Below are positions 1 through 11,338 of a stretch of 64,000 nt of DNA, one piece after another; the stretch's first letter is position 1, and each line of letters opens with the position of its first letter. This DNA comes from Balaenoptera acutorostrata (Eukaryota; Chordata; Mammalia; Artiodactyla; Balaenopteridae), in the NCBI RefSeq assembly GCF_949987535.1, contig NC_080067.1, positions 43,894,910 to 43,958,909 on the forward strand, in the 5' to 3' direction. The translations under genes and the position numbers were made by a program. The notes under the pieces are model-generated. The model ran no database searches. It saw only the letters and a program-made list of their open reading frames with translations, and had not been told where the DNA came from.

Positions 1-560
1 TAATTTCAAACTCTTGTTTTATGCATCACCTCACCTCTGCTTTCGCCTTAAGCAGCCATAAGTGTGTTTTCCAAAGGTGTGACTCTGTTCTGTTTCATAA
101 TTCAGTTCTCGTAGAGCGAAATTTACCTTCCCTATCTAAGGGCTATCTTACGATAAATTTCTTTTTCTGTGTGATTTATTTCACTTAGAATCATCGTACC
201 TAAATCCACTGATTATGCTGCTACTAGGCTTATGACATTGATTTCATGGCTGAGTGATATTCCACTGTACATAGGTACCACAGCTTCTGTATTCATTTTT
301 CTGTTCCCTGGGATATTTCAGGTATACCGAAGTCGAGATTCTTGTAAACAGGGCAGCCCTAAACCTTGGGGTGCTTGTGTCCTCTCGATATTTGGTTTTC
401 CCAAGATATACGCCCTTGAGTGGAAGTGCCCTATGTTCTGTAGCTCTGTTTTTTCGATGTTTTAGGAAACACCATACACTTCTTCAGAGTGGCCGTTGGC
501 AACTTACATTCCGCCCATCAGCGTAACAAGCTTCCCATTTCTCCATGGCCTGTCTTGCAT
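1..560 (-). mobile_element. Highly diverged L1 remnant (3' UTR and ORF2 C-terminus)
   Basis: Read on the minus strand, this follows the order of the L1 3' end seen in better copies at 9945, 22157 and 51577. The polypyrimidine 3' UTR block is followed by the segment 'atttcatggctgagtgatattccactgtacatagg' (compare the other copies) and then the ORF2 C-terminal block. It is much more diverged than the other L1s here, and no ORF2 frame survives. The left end runs out of the window. Certain as an L1 relative; subfamily not assigned. Confidence 0.7.
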
Positions 561-648
561 TTCTGGTTTTTCCAATTTTTCAGGATGGCCCTTTTGACAG
601 ATGGGAAGTGAGACTTCTTTGTAGTGCTGATTTGCCTTGCCCGCTTGT

Positions 649-724
649 TTGGTTGGCCAAAAAGGGCTTGGGTGTTTTTTCTTGAATATATTCAGGAAAA
701 ACGGCCTATGCCCTTTTGGGCCAT
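649..724. mobile_element. Mariner-type MITE (MAR1-like)
   Basis: A short near-palindrome starts ttggttggccaaaaagggc and ends with the inverted counterpart gcccttttgggcca, with a poorly conserved centre. The ttggttggccaaaaag terminus is that of the short mariner-derived elements common in cetartiodactyl genomes. Arms are imperfect, so this is an old copy. It has no coding capacity. Confidence 0.6.
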
Positions 725-1106
725 CTGCACTATAGTAGACGTTTTGCAGCATATCATGTGCTTTAAAGGCGAGTCCAATCTACCTCTTGAAAACAGTTTC
801 CTGCAATTCTGTCTTGCTTTCAAATCCTCTTCGTTGCCTTACCTCAATATATTTTTGGACGATAGTTTTCATTTATAACCCTGCAGGTTTGTGAATTGCA
901 GTGCCGCTGAGGTCCATTTGTCAACTCGCTTTTTTGGGAGCTGGCCGCAGAACCACAGGATTGCTTCAGGCCCTATTCTGGTTCCGGGGAGCAGGTGAGC
1001 CTTTGGTTAATTCTTCGTCCTGATTGGAAATTAGAGTGACGTGCGCCTGTCCAAACACCTGGAGCTAGTCTCTCATTGGTTCCCCCTCATTCTGTTCATC
1101 CTCCGG
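725..1106. other. Unassigned sequence up to the gap
   Basis: No gene or recognisable repeat. Open frames here are short, and the longer listed translations across this point run into the gap and are meaningless. Confidence 0.4.
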
Positions 1107-1306
1107 NNNNNNNNNNNNNNNNNNNNNNNNNNNNNNNNNNNNNNNNNNNNNNNNNNNNNNNNNNNNNNNNNNNNNNNNNNNNNNNNNNNNNNNNNNNNNN
1201 NNNNNNNNNNNNNNNNNNNNNNNNNNNNNNNNNNNNNNNNNNNNNNNNNNNNNNNNNNNNNNNNNNNNNNNNNNNNNNNNNNNNNNNNNNNNNNNNNNNN
1301 NNNNNN
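1107..1306. other. Assembly gap of 200 N
   Basis: Exactly 200 consecutive N. The round number suggests a placeholder or scaffold-join gap rather than a measured length. Sequence on the two sides need not be 200 bases apart. Confidence 0.99.
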
Positions 1307-1389
1307 CCCTTACTGTTCCCCAGAGGTGTTAGGGAATGAGCTTGTCTTAAAGAACTAGTAGGAGTGTCATGGGCAGAAAAGGAGCAAAT

Positions 1390-2000
1390 GGCCAGTAGAG
1401 GGAACCACCTTACAGAGGTGAAGGAGGAAGAGGGAACATGGTCTACTTGCAAAACAGCAAGTCCTCACCTGGGATTGGAACATATGGGACCTGTTGGGGG
1501 ATGGTGCAGAATGATGCTGGAAAGGCCTGCAGGGCCATAGCATGAAGGGCTTGGTTCCATCCTAAGGATCTTGAATTTTTTCCTCAAGATGGTGAAACAT
1601 ATTGAAAGATTTTAAGAAGATTTGCATTTAGAGAAATAATTTTGATCATGGTATAGAGAATGGATTGTAGCAGGGAAGTGATTTGGGAGGTTCTTGGAAG
1701 GTGGTGAGGACCGACGTAGTAGCAGAGGAGATAGAGGGAAATGGAAATGCAGGAAAAATATTGAATTAATAAAATGGATGGGACACTAGTGGATTGGATG
1801 GAGCTGGGGTATAAAAATGGGAAGGAAGGAGTCTCTGATGACTCCAAGGTGCTTTGGGGAAGCTTGATGCATGATGATAGCATTCACTGAGATAGAAAAT
1901 TCCAAAGCAACAGTTTGAGAGGTGAGGCAGGTGGTAAATTTAATTTTAATGTATACATTCAGAGTCTAGATAAGTGATTCACCTTGGACTAGAGGGACAT
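1390..2000 (+). repeat. Old interspersed repeat, family unresolved (copy 1 of 4)
   Basis: This segment shares a colinear series of phrases with three other places in the window (6985-7770, 39690-40600, 42440-44120). Examples are '...tgcagggcc...', 'agattttaagaagatttgcattta', 'agaatggattgtag' and a 'gatgactccaaggtg' block followed by 'cattcactgagatag'. I recognise the block order as a widespread ancient mammalian repeat but cannot name the family with confidence (an L1M 5' region or L2-associated element are candidates). All four copies have the same orientation. Confidence 0.5.
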
Positions 2001-2049
2001 CTCCTTCTATGAAGTTGGGCAGGAAAAGGGTGAGAATAGGCATAGTCAT

Positions 2050-3265
2050 AAATAATTCTCTAAATAGTGTTTTTAAATCTGCCAGCTCATTCTTAAGAGT
2101 CAGTGAGTAACCCTAGATGGTTTCATCAATTAGGAAAAATTGGTAACAGACAAATAGAAATAGAGTAGTAAGTGACACTGTATTATTAATAATTTAAATG
2201 CCAGTAATATGCTCAAACCTTTCACAGAAGAGGGATTACAGTAAAACACTGGTTATGTCCTGATTCTGTTTTCACTGAATGCTTGTCTTAAGAAAAGAAG
2301 AGAATGGCCCTACGAATTCAATTTGGAGGAAAAGAATTATTTTTGTGGTTTAATTAACTAGATGCCTCTCGTTTAAAGCACAACTCTCAGAGCCTTTGAA
2401 CCAGTTCTAAAAAGAAGTAAATATATGAAATGTAAAGAATGATCTTTATGTTTTCATTCCATGATGCAGTAATTCCAGATGCAGGCAGATCTTCCTGAGT
2501 TCAGAATCACACTAGGCATCTTAGAAGCATTGTCTTTCTGGCACTTCCACCCCTGTGGCCAGCTGGCTTACCACAGATTGGCCTTTCCCAAGAGAGCTGC
2601 TGTTCCTGGTCCCGATCTACGAAGAAACCGCTTTTCTAAACATGTTTAAACCTTTAAATATGTTGGTATGAATACAATTATAATCATAGACAGAAATTCA
2701 AGTGGTTTTCATTTTTACTTCATTTTGACTCTTTTCTCCTCCCAGATAGCTGTGGAAACATAAATGTTTATGTGTGAGACTCTCATCTGGTTACTTCTTG
2801 ACAACCTGGAGTTTGGTAAAAATAAATATTCAATATTTTGCTGACACTATGTTTTCTAGAAAATCCTTGGCTGGTGATGTTGAGGGACATTTACTGGGTC
2901 ATCTTCAGTTTGCCTACATTGGGGCTTATTTATTATGACTTATTCTTAAACATAAATATAGATTACCTGGTTGAAAAAACATTCCCCGTTTTAAGAAACA
3001 ATTCAGAGATGAGGCAAGAGAATACGTGAGATAAATTCAAGGTGCGTTGCAGAGAAGTAAATACCACAGATGCCCCAGTCAGGATTTCTAGTTCCCAAAA
3101 GCTAACTAAGTTTTTAGATGAAAAACCCAAGATGTTGTCTTGTTCCAGGATAGCCCCAAGATATAGACCCCTTGGGGGTGGGGGGGTTCCTCCCCAGGGA
3201 TGCTTCTGAAGGACAAAGGGGTTGGAAAATCAGGGAGAGTTCTCCCCAGGCAGCGGAGTCTGCAG
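2050..3265. other. No gene or clear repeat seen
   Basis: AT-rich, mostly single-copy-looking DNA. A G-rich run (ggggg-t-ggggggg) lies near 3172-3188. No splice-supported or long open frame. Confidence 0.4.
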
Positions 3266-3475
3266 AAAGTAGCACAGGATTTGGGCATGGACACGTGAGG
3301 ATTTGAGTCCTGCTTCTACTCAAACTGAATTGCCAACCTGAGAAAATCACTCCTCTCTCATCTCTGGGTTGGGGATAATATTATCTATGGAGCACAGCTG
3401 TTATGAGGATTAAATGTCATGTAAAAGCCTCCAGCAGAGAACCTTTATCTTAATAGGTGCTTGGTAATAACACTC
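3266..3475 (+). repeat. MIR SINE remnant
   Basis: Colinear with the MIR consensus: 'gatttgagtcctgcttctact', then a decayed 'cctgagaaaatcactcctctctcatctctgggttggggataat' portion, then 'gaggattaaatgtcatgtaaa' and the '...ttggtaataa' tail. Ancient tRNA-derived SINE; no coding. Confidence 0.75.
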
Positions 3476-4265
3476 CATTTTTTAATCTACCACTATGGAA
3501 AAAAGAAATCCTACCAATGAAATTATGATGCAATACCTTAATAACAGTCCAATGAGTAGTGTTTTACCAAAATGTCTTTTATCTATTCTGAGGGATTTAG
3601 CAATTTTTTTCTGACTTTAGGTACTTTGCATGTTATGTGATAGGTAATTCTATAGATTGGTACCTATTTCAGCAACACAGTGAAACATGGCTTTATTACG
3701 TGTTGATATCTTCCTTTCTTAGGCAAAACACTGGTGGTTGCTTTGCATGACCATACGGAACCGTGGTCATTACTCCAATGATGGCTCTTTGGTTCACTAA
3801 TGTCGCATTTCATCCCAATCCTCTATTTCTGCGCTTTTCTATGTACATGATAAATTTTTGTTTCAAAGTCAAATCATATTATAATTTGTTAAGACATAGT
3901 AAACAGCAGTTTACATACTAAACATGTAGTGTCAACCATGTACACAATTCAATTGAAGTTACAACACAAAGAGCTGGGGCCAAGTTCAAGTGATACCTGG
4001 TCACAGTCATTCCTGGTGGATGACGATTGCAAAACACCACTGATTGTAAGACACATCCCAATTTCAGAACTGGTAAATAATAGGAGAAAAAATGCAAATA
4101 AATGATCAAAAGTATTAATTTAAGGGTTCCACAGTATTCAAAACTGTATGTAAAAGTTTTGTGAACAGTAAATCATATGGCAAATATAAGAAATTTTAAA
4201 ATCTTTTAAAATGGTTAAAATGCCCCCAGTGCACCCATTCTCAAAGGTATGAGATCAGCCATTCC
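3476..4265. other. No gene or clear repeat seen
   Basis: AT-rich sequence with only short chance frames. Nothing assignable. Confidence 0.35.
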
Positions 4266-4500
4266 TGTGCGTGCTTACCCTCTGTATTAGTCAGGGTTCT
4301 CCTTGTTCTATTCAGGTCCCCATAGATTGGATGAGACCCACCCACATTGGTGAAGGTGGATCTCTATTCAGTCTACTGATTCAAAGTGCTAATCTCTTCC
4401 AAATACACCTTCACAGACACACCCAGAAATAAATTTTACCAGCTATCTGGGCATCCCTTAGGCCAGTCAAGTTGACATATAAAATTAACCACCACACCCT
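4266..4500. repeat. Old retroelement-like remnant (family unresolved)
   Basis: Begins 'tattagtcagggttctcc' and ends 'aagttgacatataaaattaacc', a pair of phrases that bound a common eutherian repeat. The middle 'gattggatgagacccacccacatt' and 'gctaatctcttccaaatacacc' match the same element. I recognise the element type but am unsure whether it is an LTR or an L1 3' end. Internally deleted. Confidence 0.45.
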
Positions 4501-6425
4501 CTGTTTTGATGGAAATAAAAATAGCTAATGTCCACACAACAAGCCATGTTTCTGGTGCCTCTGTGTCTCCCTTCCTGTACTCTCCTTTATCCAAGTCCCC
4601 TGCCCTGGCAGGGAAGCTACATAGAGAATGGACTAAGATGGCAGGGGTGAGGGTAGGGGCATGTGGTGTGTCTTTTATCCACTGTCACAGATTGGGGAGC
4701 ATGGGGGTAAATTGGGATGGTGTCTGAAGAGGAATCCATACCAAGAAGGAGGCGCATATCCAGATGAGTCCTAGAGGTCAGTCATGCCAGAGACAAGAGT
4801 AGGGAGGCAAGGCCTGGAGCCAGGTTGGAAGCTGGGGACCCAGGGAGGAGCAGAGGGAGACGTAGAGCAGAGTAGGTAGAATGGATCCACTGTATGAACT
4901 GTAGCGGATCAGGACAAGCCCCAAGGCTGGGCTTTTCCAGGTACTTGCCTGGGCAAGGAAGCTTCTATTCAGTGCGCTTTGATGAGACAGGTTTCCACCT
5001 CCTCCTCTCTGTCCTTCTATTACCAGGTTACACAAGTCCTTCCAGCCTTGTTCTTGGCAGGACAGGCCACCAGCTCCACTGGAGGCCTGAGCTCCTGGGT
5101 GCTGCCATGAGAACCCCAGCCTCGCAGAACAGTTTCCATATTGACATTCTTCTCATTCTACACCCCCAACGTAGCACATATTGAACTTGTCTACTTCAAA
5201 GAAAAAACTTTCTGGGGGTATGGGGAGGGGAGCCAGAAATCCTGGAACTTTCTTGTGCGTTATTCTGTAAGATGATAATCAGACACATTGCATTTACATA
5301 ATTCCTGATGCCTTTTTGAACAAACCTTTTTAAAGTTTTCGTCGAATAGAAAGAAAATACACTTCCTTTGTCTTTCAGTCAATAAAATGATTAGAATTCA
5401 CTTTGGTACTGAGAACCTAGAAGAGTTATAAAATACTCAAATAATGTAAGAGTGGAAAGTACTCAAACAAATGACAAACTTATTTGTTAATAGGAATAAC
5501 AAGTGCTCCATGAGACCTCACTGGAAACTTGGGAGGAGACAGATAATAGTAAATTCTAATTTTTCCTTTTTGAATTCTTCTAGAATTCTTTTCTTGCCTT
5601 GTTTTATTTTTTAACTATCAGTCCACTTATGTCAGGATAATACACATTTGTCAGTATAGTACACATTTATACATATATACATACACATATTCTTTTACAC
5701 AGGAGTTGTGACAACAAAACAATGTTGACACGTAGTTTGTGGAAATCAGTCTTATTATGTCATTGTCTTAGATTTCCCCCTCGCTCTCTCTATCTATCTA
5801 ATTAGGCCGGATTTCATGTAATCAGAAGAACTTTGTGTGTGTTGCACTGTTCTTAACTGAGATTCACTCCTACACATCCGATAATGTCTGGGAGTATTCT
5901 ATTCCTCTTAATTCAAAGCTATTGTAATATGGAGGAATTGTTCTAAACGTCTTTTCTGTTAAGAGAGAAAAGCAATGATCCTGTTTGCCCAAACTAGCTC
6001 ATAAACACAAAAATCAGAGTAAGGCCCATCTTTTTAATTTAACCAAAACCACCGTTTGGAAATGTCTATCTTGAAAGATTAACCATGAAATATAATACTT
6101 AGGGTATGTGTGCTTTAAGTGCTGATTTGAGAACATTTTAATCAGGACTCACTAAAATATTTCATAGAGGGATATCTTAAGCTTTTCCACACAAACATCC
6201 CTCACCTATATATTCATGTTCTTGACATCACTATAATGTCCAGAAATCCTCCTGTTATATCAGCCTCAGGTGAATACAAATCAAATACTGCAGCCAATAC
6301 TGTCATTGTGAGCTTCCAGTGTAAGGAAGTCACTGGCAGACTGTAAGACAGCCATGTAAACTAGGCCAAGTTCTTCCAAGAAAGGGGGCTCAGCATTTAT
6401 CATTCAGTTAACAATATCATGGGGC
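4501..6425. other. No gene or clear repeat seen
   Basis: Mixed composition; somewhat GC-richer at 4500-5200, AT-rich afterwards. Short tracts of tacatatatacatacacatat near 5650-5700 and a short tctatctatct near 5790. The 96- and 85-codon frames around 4780-5184 overlap on opposite strands and have no recognisable protein features. Confidence 0.35.
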
Positions 6426-6429
6426 GTTG

Positions 6430-6565
6430 GACTTAGAAGAACCTTAGAGCACTTAGGGTCCAACCTCCTCTGCCCCAACCACGGAGAAGTCCCTTCCTTG
6501 TCATCATTGGCAGGTGTCATTCCCAGCTGTTCAAACACTTCTAGGGACAGAGAATCCATTACTTT
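6430..6565 (+). repeat. Possible CR1/L3-type or other ancient repeat
   Basis: Phrases 'ttagagcacttagggtccaacctcctctg' and 'tgttcaaacacttctagggacagagaatccattacttt' match the pattern of a very old mammalian LINE remnant ('...cttgaacacctccagtgacagggaactcactac...'). Weak, diverged resemblance only. Confidence 0.3.
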
Positions 6566-6574
6566 ATCACCAGT

Positions 6575-6715
6575 CCACATGTTTTTTAAATTAATATTTT
6601 CTCATTATAAAAATAATATTTATTGTAGAAAATGCAGAAAACAAAAAAGGACTATTAAAATAAAATACAACAAAAATTTCCCATAATCCCAAAACCCAAA
6701 AGCATCCTATTATGT
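6575..6715 (-). mobile_element. Old L1M 3' end fragment
   Basis: 'tctcattataaaaataatatttattgtagaaaatgcagaaaac' followed by 'cccataatcccaaaaccc' is the reversed-orientation pattern of old L1M/L1ME 3' ends. No coding content. Confidence 0.5.
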
Positions 6716-6984
6716 GATTCCTATTAGGTTACTCATCCTTTGGATTGTTTTTTGGAAAATTCTGCCTTTTGGTAATTTCTAACCTTTGGTCTTAATTCTC
6801 TTTCCTGCAGCCACATGAAATGTCTGCTTCCTCTTCCCCAAGACAACCCTTCAAGTTTTTGATTCAAGATATTCATCCAACAAACATGTATTGCACATCC
6901 AACATATGCCAGATACTATGCCAGGGCATTGACTAGTAAATTGTCCATGCCTTTAAGAAACTCAGTAAATAAGTACATATTTAT

Positions 6985-7770
6985 CCAGTATGTAAAACAA
7001 AACAGAAAGCACCTCTTATGTGCAGGGCCTGTGCTAGGCATTGGGAACGCTGAGGTCATCAAGGTATCCCAACCTTTGTGGAATTTATATTCTAGTAGAA
7101 GAGAAAGATGTTAAAGTCGTTTCTTAATTATGAAATTGCCATGTGACCAGTACTTCGCGAAAGCACAATGGATAGAGATCATGAAATGAGAGGGCTGACC
7201 TAGTTAGGAATTTAAGGACAGCTTCCTGGAGGACGAGTTTTCTGACCTGAGATCTGAAGGATGAACATGAGTTATTAGTCTACAGAAGAGGTGAAGGAAA
7301 GGCAGACCGGAAAGAGTGATCACAGTGAGAGATGACCATGGGGAGAAGAAAGTCACAGACCACTGGAGGAATCAAAAACAAGCCAGTGTGTCCAGAAAAC
7401 AGCAGGGAGGAGAGGAAAACTGATGAGGGTGGTGAGACAGGGGATATGGGCAAGTCTTGCAGGCCCAGAGGGAGAGCTGTTGACAGGCTTAAAACAGGGT
7501 GACATGATTAGGTCAACAGTTTTATAAGTCCTCCAGCTGCTGTGTGGCGAATGGGTTGCTGGGAAAGCAAGAATAGACACTGGGAGAAAGACAGGGGGCT
7601 ACTAAGATAGTACAGGCAAGAGATATAATAAGAGCTTGTAAGGAGGGAGTGGCACTGGAAATAGAAATGGAGGGCTAGAGAGATATTTTTGAAATAAAAA
7701 TTACAGGACTTGGCAATAGATAGGAACCCACCCTCAGGATTCTGGCACCAGTGGATTGGTGGTGACACTG
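6985..7770 (+). repeat. Old interspersed repeat, family unresolved (copy 2 of 4)
   Basis: Starts with an L2-like 'tgtgctaggcattgggaac' block and 'gaatttatattctagtag'. It continues 'cagcttcctggaggacgag...gacctgagatctgaaggatgaac', then '...gggtgacatgattaggtcaac' and '...ggatttggcaatagatagg' blocks. It is the same element as the copies at 1390, 39690 and 42440, in the same orientation. The two parts (L2-like head plus the shared body) are contiguous here. Confidence 0.5.
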
Positions 7771-8104
7771 TTCTATAAAGAGAACGCTCAAAAGGGGTCA
7801 GATTTGAGGACAAGTCTTGTCTGTGGAGGAGGGATTATGAGTGTGTGATGTTGGGAGCTTGGCAGAGAGAGAGAAGGAGGCAGCTGACTCTTCGGAGGGG
7901 GTAGCAAACCTTCCACCGAAGAGGTGATAACATTCCAGGCCTTGGAGAAGGAATCCAATTTTCTTCTACTATGGACCTGTTCTTTCACACTCTCACAGTC
8001 AAAGAAGAGAGAGCTCATTCTAGTCTTAGGGAACAGTGCATGCAAAGACTCAGGATCAAAGTTAAGAGACAACATAAGTAAGCAAGAATGAGGACAGAGT
8101 CACC

Positions 8105-8182
8105 TAACCAGGTATCGAATCCGTGCCCCCTGCGGTTCTGGAAGCGTGAAGCCTTAACCACTGGACCACCAGAGAAGTCCCC
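8105..8182 (-). mobile_element. CHR-type SINE, truncated
   Basis: On the minus strand it reads as the tRNA-like head of the CHR SINE. On the plus strand it shows ggtatcgaatccgtgccccc then ccttaaccactggaccacc and agagaagtcccc. Only the head (about 75 bp) is present. Possible short target duplication agagtcac / agggtcac. Confidence 0.75.
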
Positions 8183-8299
8183 AGGGTCACTTATTTTTAA
8201 CTACTTATTTTATTTGTGCCCTTATTCCAAAAATAATTTATGATTTTTAAAAAATTTTATAGTAGATTTTAAAAATAAGTGTGGTGGACACTGATTGTC

Positions 8300-8662
8300 C
8301 TAGTCTGTTCAGGCTGCTATAACAAATTACCCTAGACTGGGTAGCGTATAAATGACAGCCATTTATTTCTCACAGTTCTGGAGGCTGGGAAAACCAAGAC
8401 CAAGGTGCCAGCAGTTTCGGCATCTGGTGAGGTCCCGCTTCTGTTTCACAGACGGCCATCTTCCTGCTGTGTCCTCACATGGCAGGAGGGGTGAGGGAGC
8501 TCTCTGGGGTCTCTTTTATAAGGGCACTGATCCCATTCATGAGGACTATGCCCTCATCACCTAATTACCTCCCAAATTAGGTCCCATCTCCAAACACCAC
8601 CACTTCGAAGATGAGGTTTCAACACATGAATTTTAGGGGACACAAACATTCAGACTGATGCA
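8300..8662 (-). mobile_element. MLT1-type MaLR LTR
   Basis: The minus strand reads in MLT1 order: 'tgaatgtttgtgtcccctaaaattcatg', an 'aggtgatgagggc' region, 'cataaaagagaccccagagagctccctcacc', 'tgtgaggacacagcaggaag', 'cagcctccagaactgtgagaaataaat' and the 'gtttgttatagcagcctgaac' end. Nearly complete solo LTR of a non-autonomous ERVL-MaLR element. Confidence 0.8.
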
Positions 8663-9944
8663 TTACCAAGGCCCTTCTCCAGTGAAGAACTTGGTACCCC
8701 AGCACAAATCTGAACAGCTCTGAGGGCCCATTCTACCTCCAGAGCTCCCCATGGGGTCAGCTGAGGCTACCACTGGGGCTGCGTTAAAGCTCAGCTTCTC
8801 CCCCTCCCCAATCTTGATTCTTCTCCACTCCCTCCCATAGGTGTTGATCCTAAGGATACTCCTTAGTAAACATCCTGCACCTTAAATTCTGTCTCAAGGT
8901 CTGCTTCCCAGAAAGTCCAACCAGATTGAGAGTAAGTAAAGGCATAGAGCAGAAAAAAGTCACCAGGATGACGTAAGCAGATGAAATGCATGCTGTGAGG
9001 TTCTACCCACTGCAAAAGGCAGGTAGGGTTTAGAGCTGACTCCACGCTTCCATGCAGCCAAATTTAGGAGAGGCAGTCAATCAAATCCATGAGTCACAGT
9101 TTCCCAGACTAAAAATAAAACATTTGCCCAGAGGAAGAAAATATTCCCGATACTGAGACCCAAGAATTTTTTCCTGTGGGGCCTCCCCAAGAGAACCCTA
9201 TAGCAACAATAGCCTCTATATCTCCCCGCTCAGGGCAGGAGCATGTTTCACGAGATGTGTAAGGGTACAAATACCCTCATGACTTCGTACATATGAACAA
9301 TGTAATTTTCTTTATTACTTTATTAGACTTAATTTATGTCGAGCCCTGGATCCCATTTCACCTGGTGAAAAAAATGTCATCTTAGTCGGTTCAGGGGAAA
9401 CTCAGTCAATTAGGAGTAGTCGCCATTTATTCAGGTTCTTCCTAGTCCCCCTTCCGCACAGTATTCCCAAATGTATTATTTATGCAACAAGGTTCATATC
9501 CAAGGTTCTTCATGGTCATGAAATTTTTAACCTCAAAATCCTGACTTGAGAGACTTGAAACCCTATTTTCTCAAAGTATTATCTCTGCTCTGAGTCTCAG
9601 AAGTTTATTCTGAAATTCAAAGGCTGACAATTCACTGTTACTTCTAACTTCTTTTCACATCCCTTTTCTGAGGCAATGGATACCTCCTGAAGTCTCAATG
9701 AGGAGGTAGAGGTGGGAGGGGAGGGCAAAAATGGGTCTACAGGAGATCAAATGAATAACAAGAGATTTTTTTTTAAAGCTTACTGGTTAATAGACTGTTA
9801 TCATTTTTTCAAAATAATATTCTGCAGTGAAAACCAGTAGCACAACACTAGTATATAGAACAAATAAAAGTAATTTGGGTGAGGGGCTCAAACTATGTGC
9901 TGCAGACAGACAGCATGTGGTAAGATGTAATTAAGTCAGGGATG
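8663..9944. other. No gene or clear repeat seen
   Basis: Moderate GC at 8700-8900, AT-rich later. No long frame and no recognisable repeat boundaries. Confidence 0.35.
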
Positions 9945-10436
9945 TATTTTTTTATTGAAGTATAGTTGATTTACAATGTTGTGTTAATCTCTGCTGAACA
10001 GCAAAGTGATTCAGTTGTACATACGTATACCTTCTTTTTTATATTCTTTTCCGTTATGGTTTATCACAGAATATTGAATTTAGTTCCCTGTACTATAAAG
10101 TAGAACCTTGTTGTTTATCCATTCTATATATAATAGTTTGCACCTGCCACCTCAAACTCCCAATCCATCCCTCCCCCATCCCCCTTCCCCCTTGGCAACC
10201 AGAAGTCTGTTCTGTGTCTGTGAGTCTGTTTGTTTCATAGATAGGTTCATTTGTGTCATATTTTAGATTCCACATACAAGTGATATCATACAGTATTTGT
10301 CTTTGTATCTGACTTATTTCACTTAGCATAATACCCTCCAAGTCCGTCCATGTTGCTGCAAGTGGCATTATTTCGTTCTTTTTTTGTGGCTGAGTAGCAT
10401 TCCACTGTATATATGCACCACACCTTCTTTAAGGGA
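9945..10436 (-). mobile_element. L1 3' end (3' UTR plus ORF2 C-terminus), 5'-truncated
   Basis: Begins with 'tttttattgaagtatagttgatttac' (complement of the L1 tail). It runs through the C/T-rich 3' UTR tract 'ccctcccccatcccccttccccc' and ends inside the ORF2 3' coding region at 'ctgtatatatgcaccacacc'. Same subfamily pattern as the element at 51577. Short retrotransposed copy; no functional frame. Confidence 0.85.
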
Positions 10437-10807
10437 TACATTTTAGAGTGGAGGAACGGATAGACTGCACAACTTTCAAGTATCCTTTCACAGTGATCCT
10501 CCAAGTGGAATTAGGATTCTCTATTATTTATTTATATAATATTGTAATAGGGAAGAACCTTTTGCATTCTATTACAAGTTAGTCACTAAAGGGATGTTGC
10601 CTATAAGCTTAAATTATACATAATGGCCCATCTCTGAGAACCCTGCCTCCCAGGTAATGAGCATTAAGCTAAAATACCTTTGTTTAGCTCACAGGAAACA
10701 TCCTAACCAGGCCCACCTGTGAATGACTGCAGGGAAGAATAATTAACACACCCTCTGGAAGCTGACTGGAACCAGGAAATGTATGACTTTACTCCCTCCT
10801 CTTTTAG

Positions 10808-10814
10808 TATAAAA
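10808..10814 (+). promoter_or_regulatory. LTR TATA box
   Basis: tataaaa preceded by a pyrimidine-rich ctccctcctctttt stretch, placed about 265 bp into the LTR. Predicted transcription start near 10838, where a G-rich tract begins. Confidence 0.65.
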
Positions 10815-10841
10815 GAAGCCCAAATTCTTTTTATTTTGAGA

Positions 10842-10887
10842 GGGGAGGGGAAGGGGGAGGGGAAGGGGAAGGGGGAGGGGAGGGGGA
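10842..10887 (+). repeat. G-rich (GGGGA)n tract in the LTR
   Basis: About nine runs of four or five G separated by A or AA, immediately downstream of the predicted LTR transcription start. It meets the usual sequence pattern for a G-quadruplex (four or more G3+ runs with short loops). Confidence 0.85.
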
Positions 10888-11225
10888 TAATTAAAGATGA
10901 GAGATGCATCTTATATTTATTTTATTCTGTCTTGGTATTATAGAAATGTACGATCACTGTGTATTATCAATGAATGAAAATGATAAATGAAACAAAACCA
11001 AACATGAATTTAGATTTAACAGTCCCCAGCTTTGACAAAGATCCAACATCTAGTCTTTGAAATAAAAAGAGAGTAATGGAGCATGGTCAGATGCAACAGG
11101 ATAAAACAGTTTATAGAAAGGCATATTTGAGAGTTAAATTCCATGAAGAAGCCTGAATTCTAACACAGGCAAAATGGCTCTTTGAGGACACGAGTCCACC
11201 ATCTTCTCAGTTTCCTAGCTTTCCA

Positions 11226-11231
11226 AATAAA
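11226..11231 (+). promoter_or_regulatory. LTR polyadenylation signal AATAAA
   Basis: aataaa within 'ctttccaaataaagtcgctg', followed by 'ttccttgcccc' and a T-rich U5 stretch, as expected for R/U5 of a class I LTR. Confidence 0.75.
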
Positions 11232-11320
11232 GTCGCTGTTCCTTGCCCCAGCGACTCATCTCTCAGTTTATTGGCCTGTTGTATGGCAAGCAGTACAAGC
11301 TTGGGCTCAGTAACAAATTT

Positions 11321-11338
11321 TGATGGGCCATCCAGGAG
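11321..11338 (+). other. Degenerate retroviral primer binding site
   Basis: Lies five bases after the LTR terminal CA. It resembles the tRNA-Pro type primer site of class I retroviruses at about 11 of 18 positions (my hand count against the remembered site). Because it is degenerate the tRNA assignment is tentative. Confidence 0.45.

Larger units (their letters stand above)
10543..11315 (+). mobile_element. Class I ERV 5' LTR
   Basis: Starts TGTAATAGGG and ends ...CTCAGTAACA (TG...CA), 773 bp. It contains a TATA box, an AATAAA signal and the 'tctcagtttattggcctgt' U5 motif in the expected order, followed by a primer-binding-site-like sequence and a gag leader. I read it as the 5' LTR of the provirus remnant at 11316-16817. 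R would span roughly 10838 to 11250, long for a gammaretrovirus-like element. No 3' LTR copy was found in the window. Confidence 0.8.

Noticed and set aside
1041..1452. Open frames containing X across the gap
   Set aside because: They exist only because N is translated as X; not evidence of coding.
8130..8182. tRNA-like sequences (A and B box) in several places
   Set aside because: They are heads of CHR-type SINEs with tails and target duplications, not tRNA genes; no intact cloverleaf was identified.
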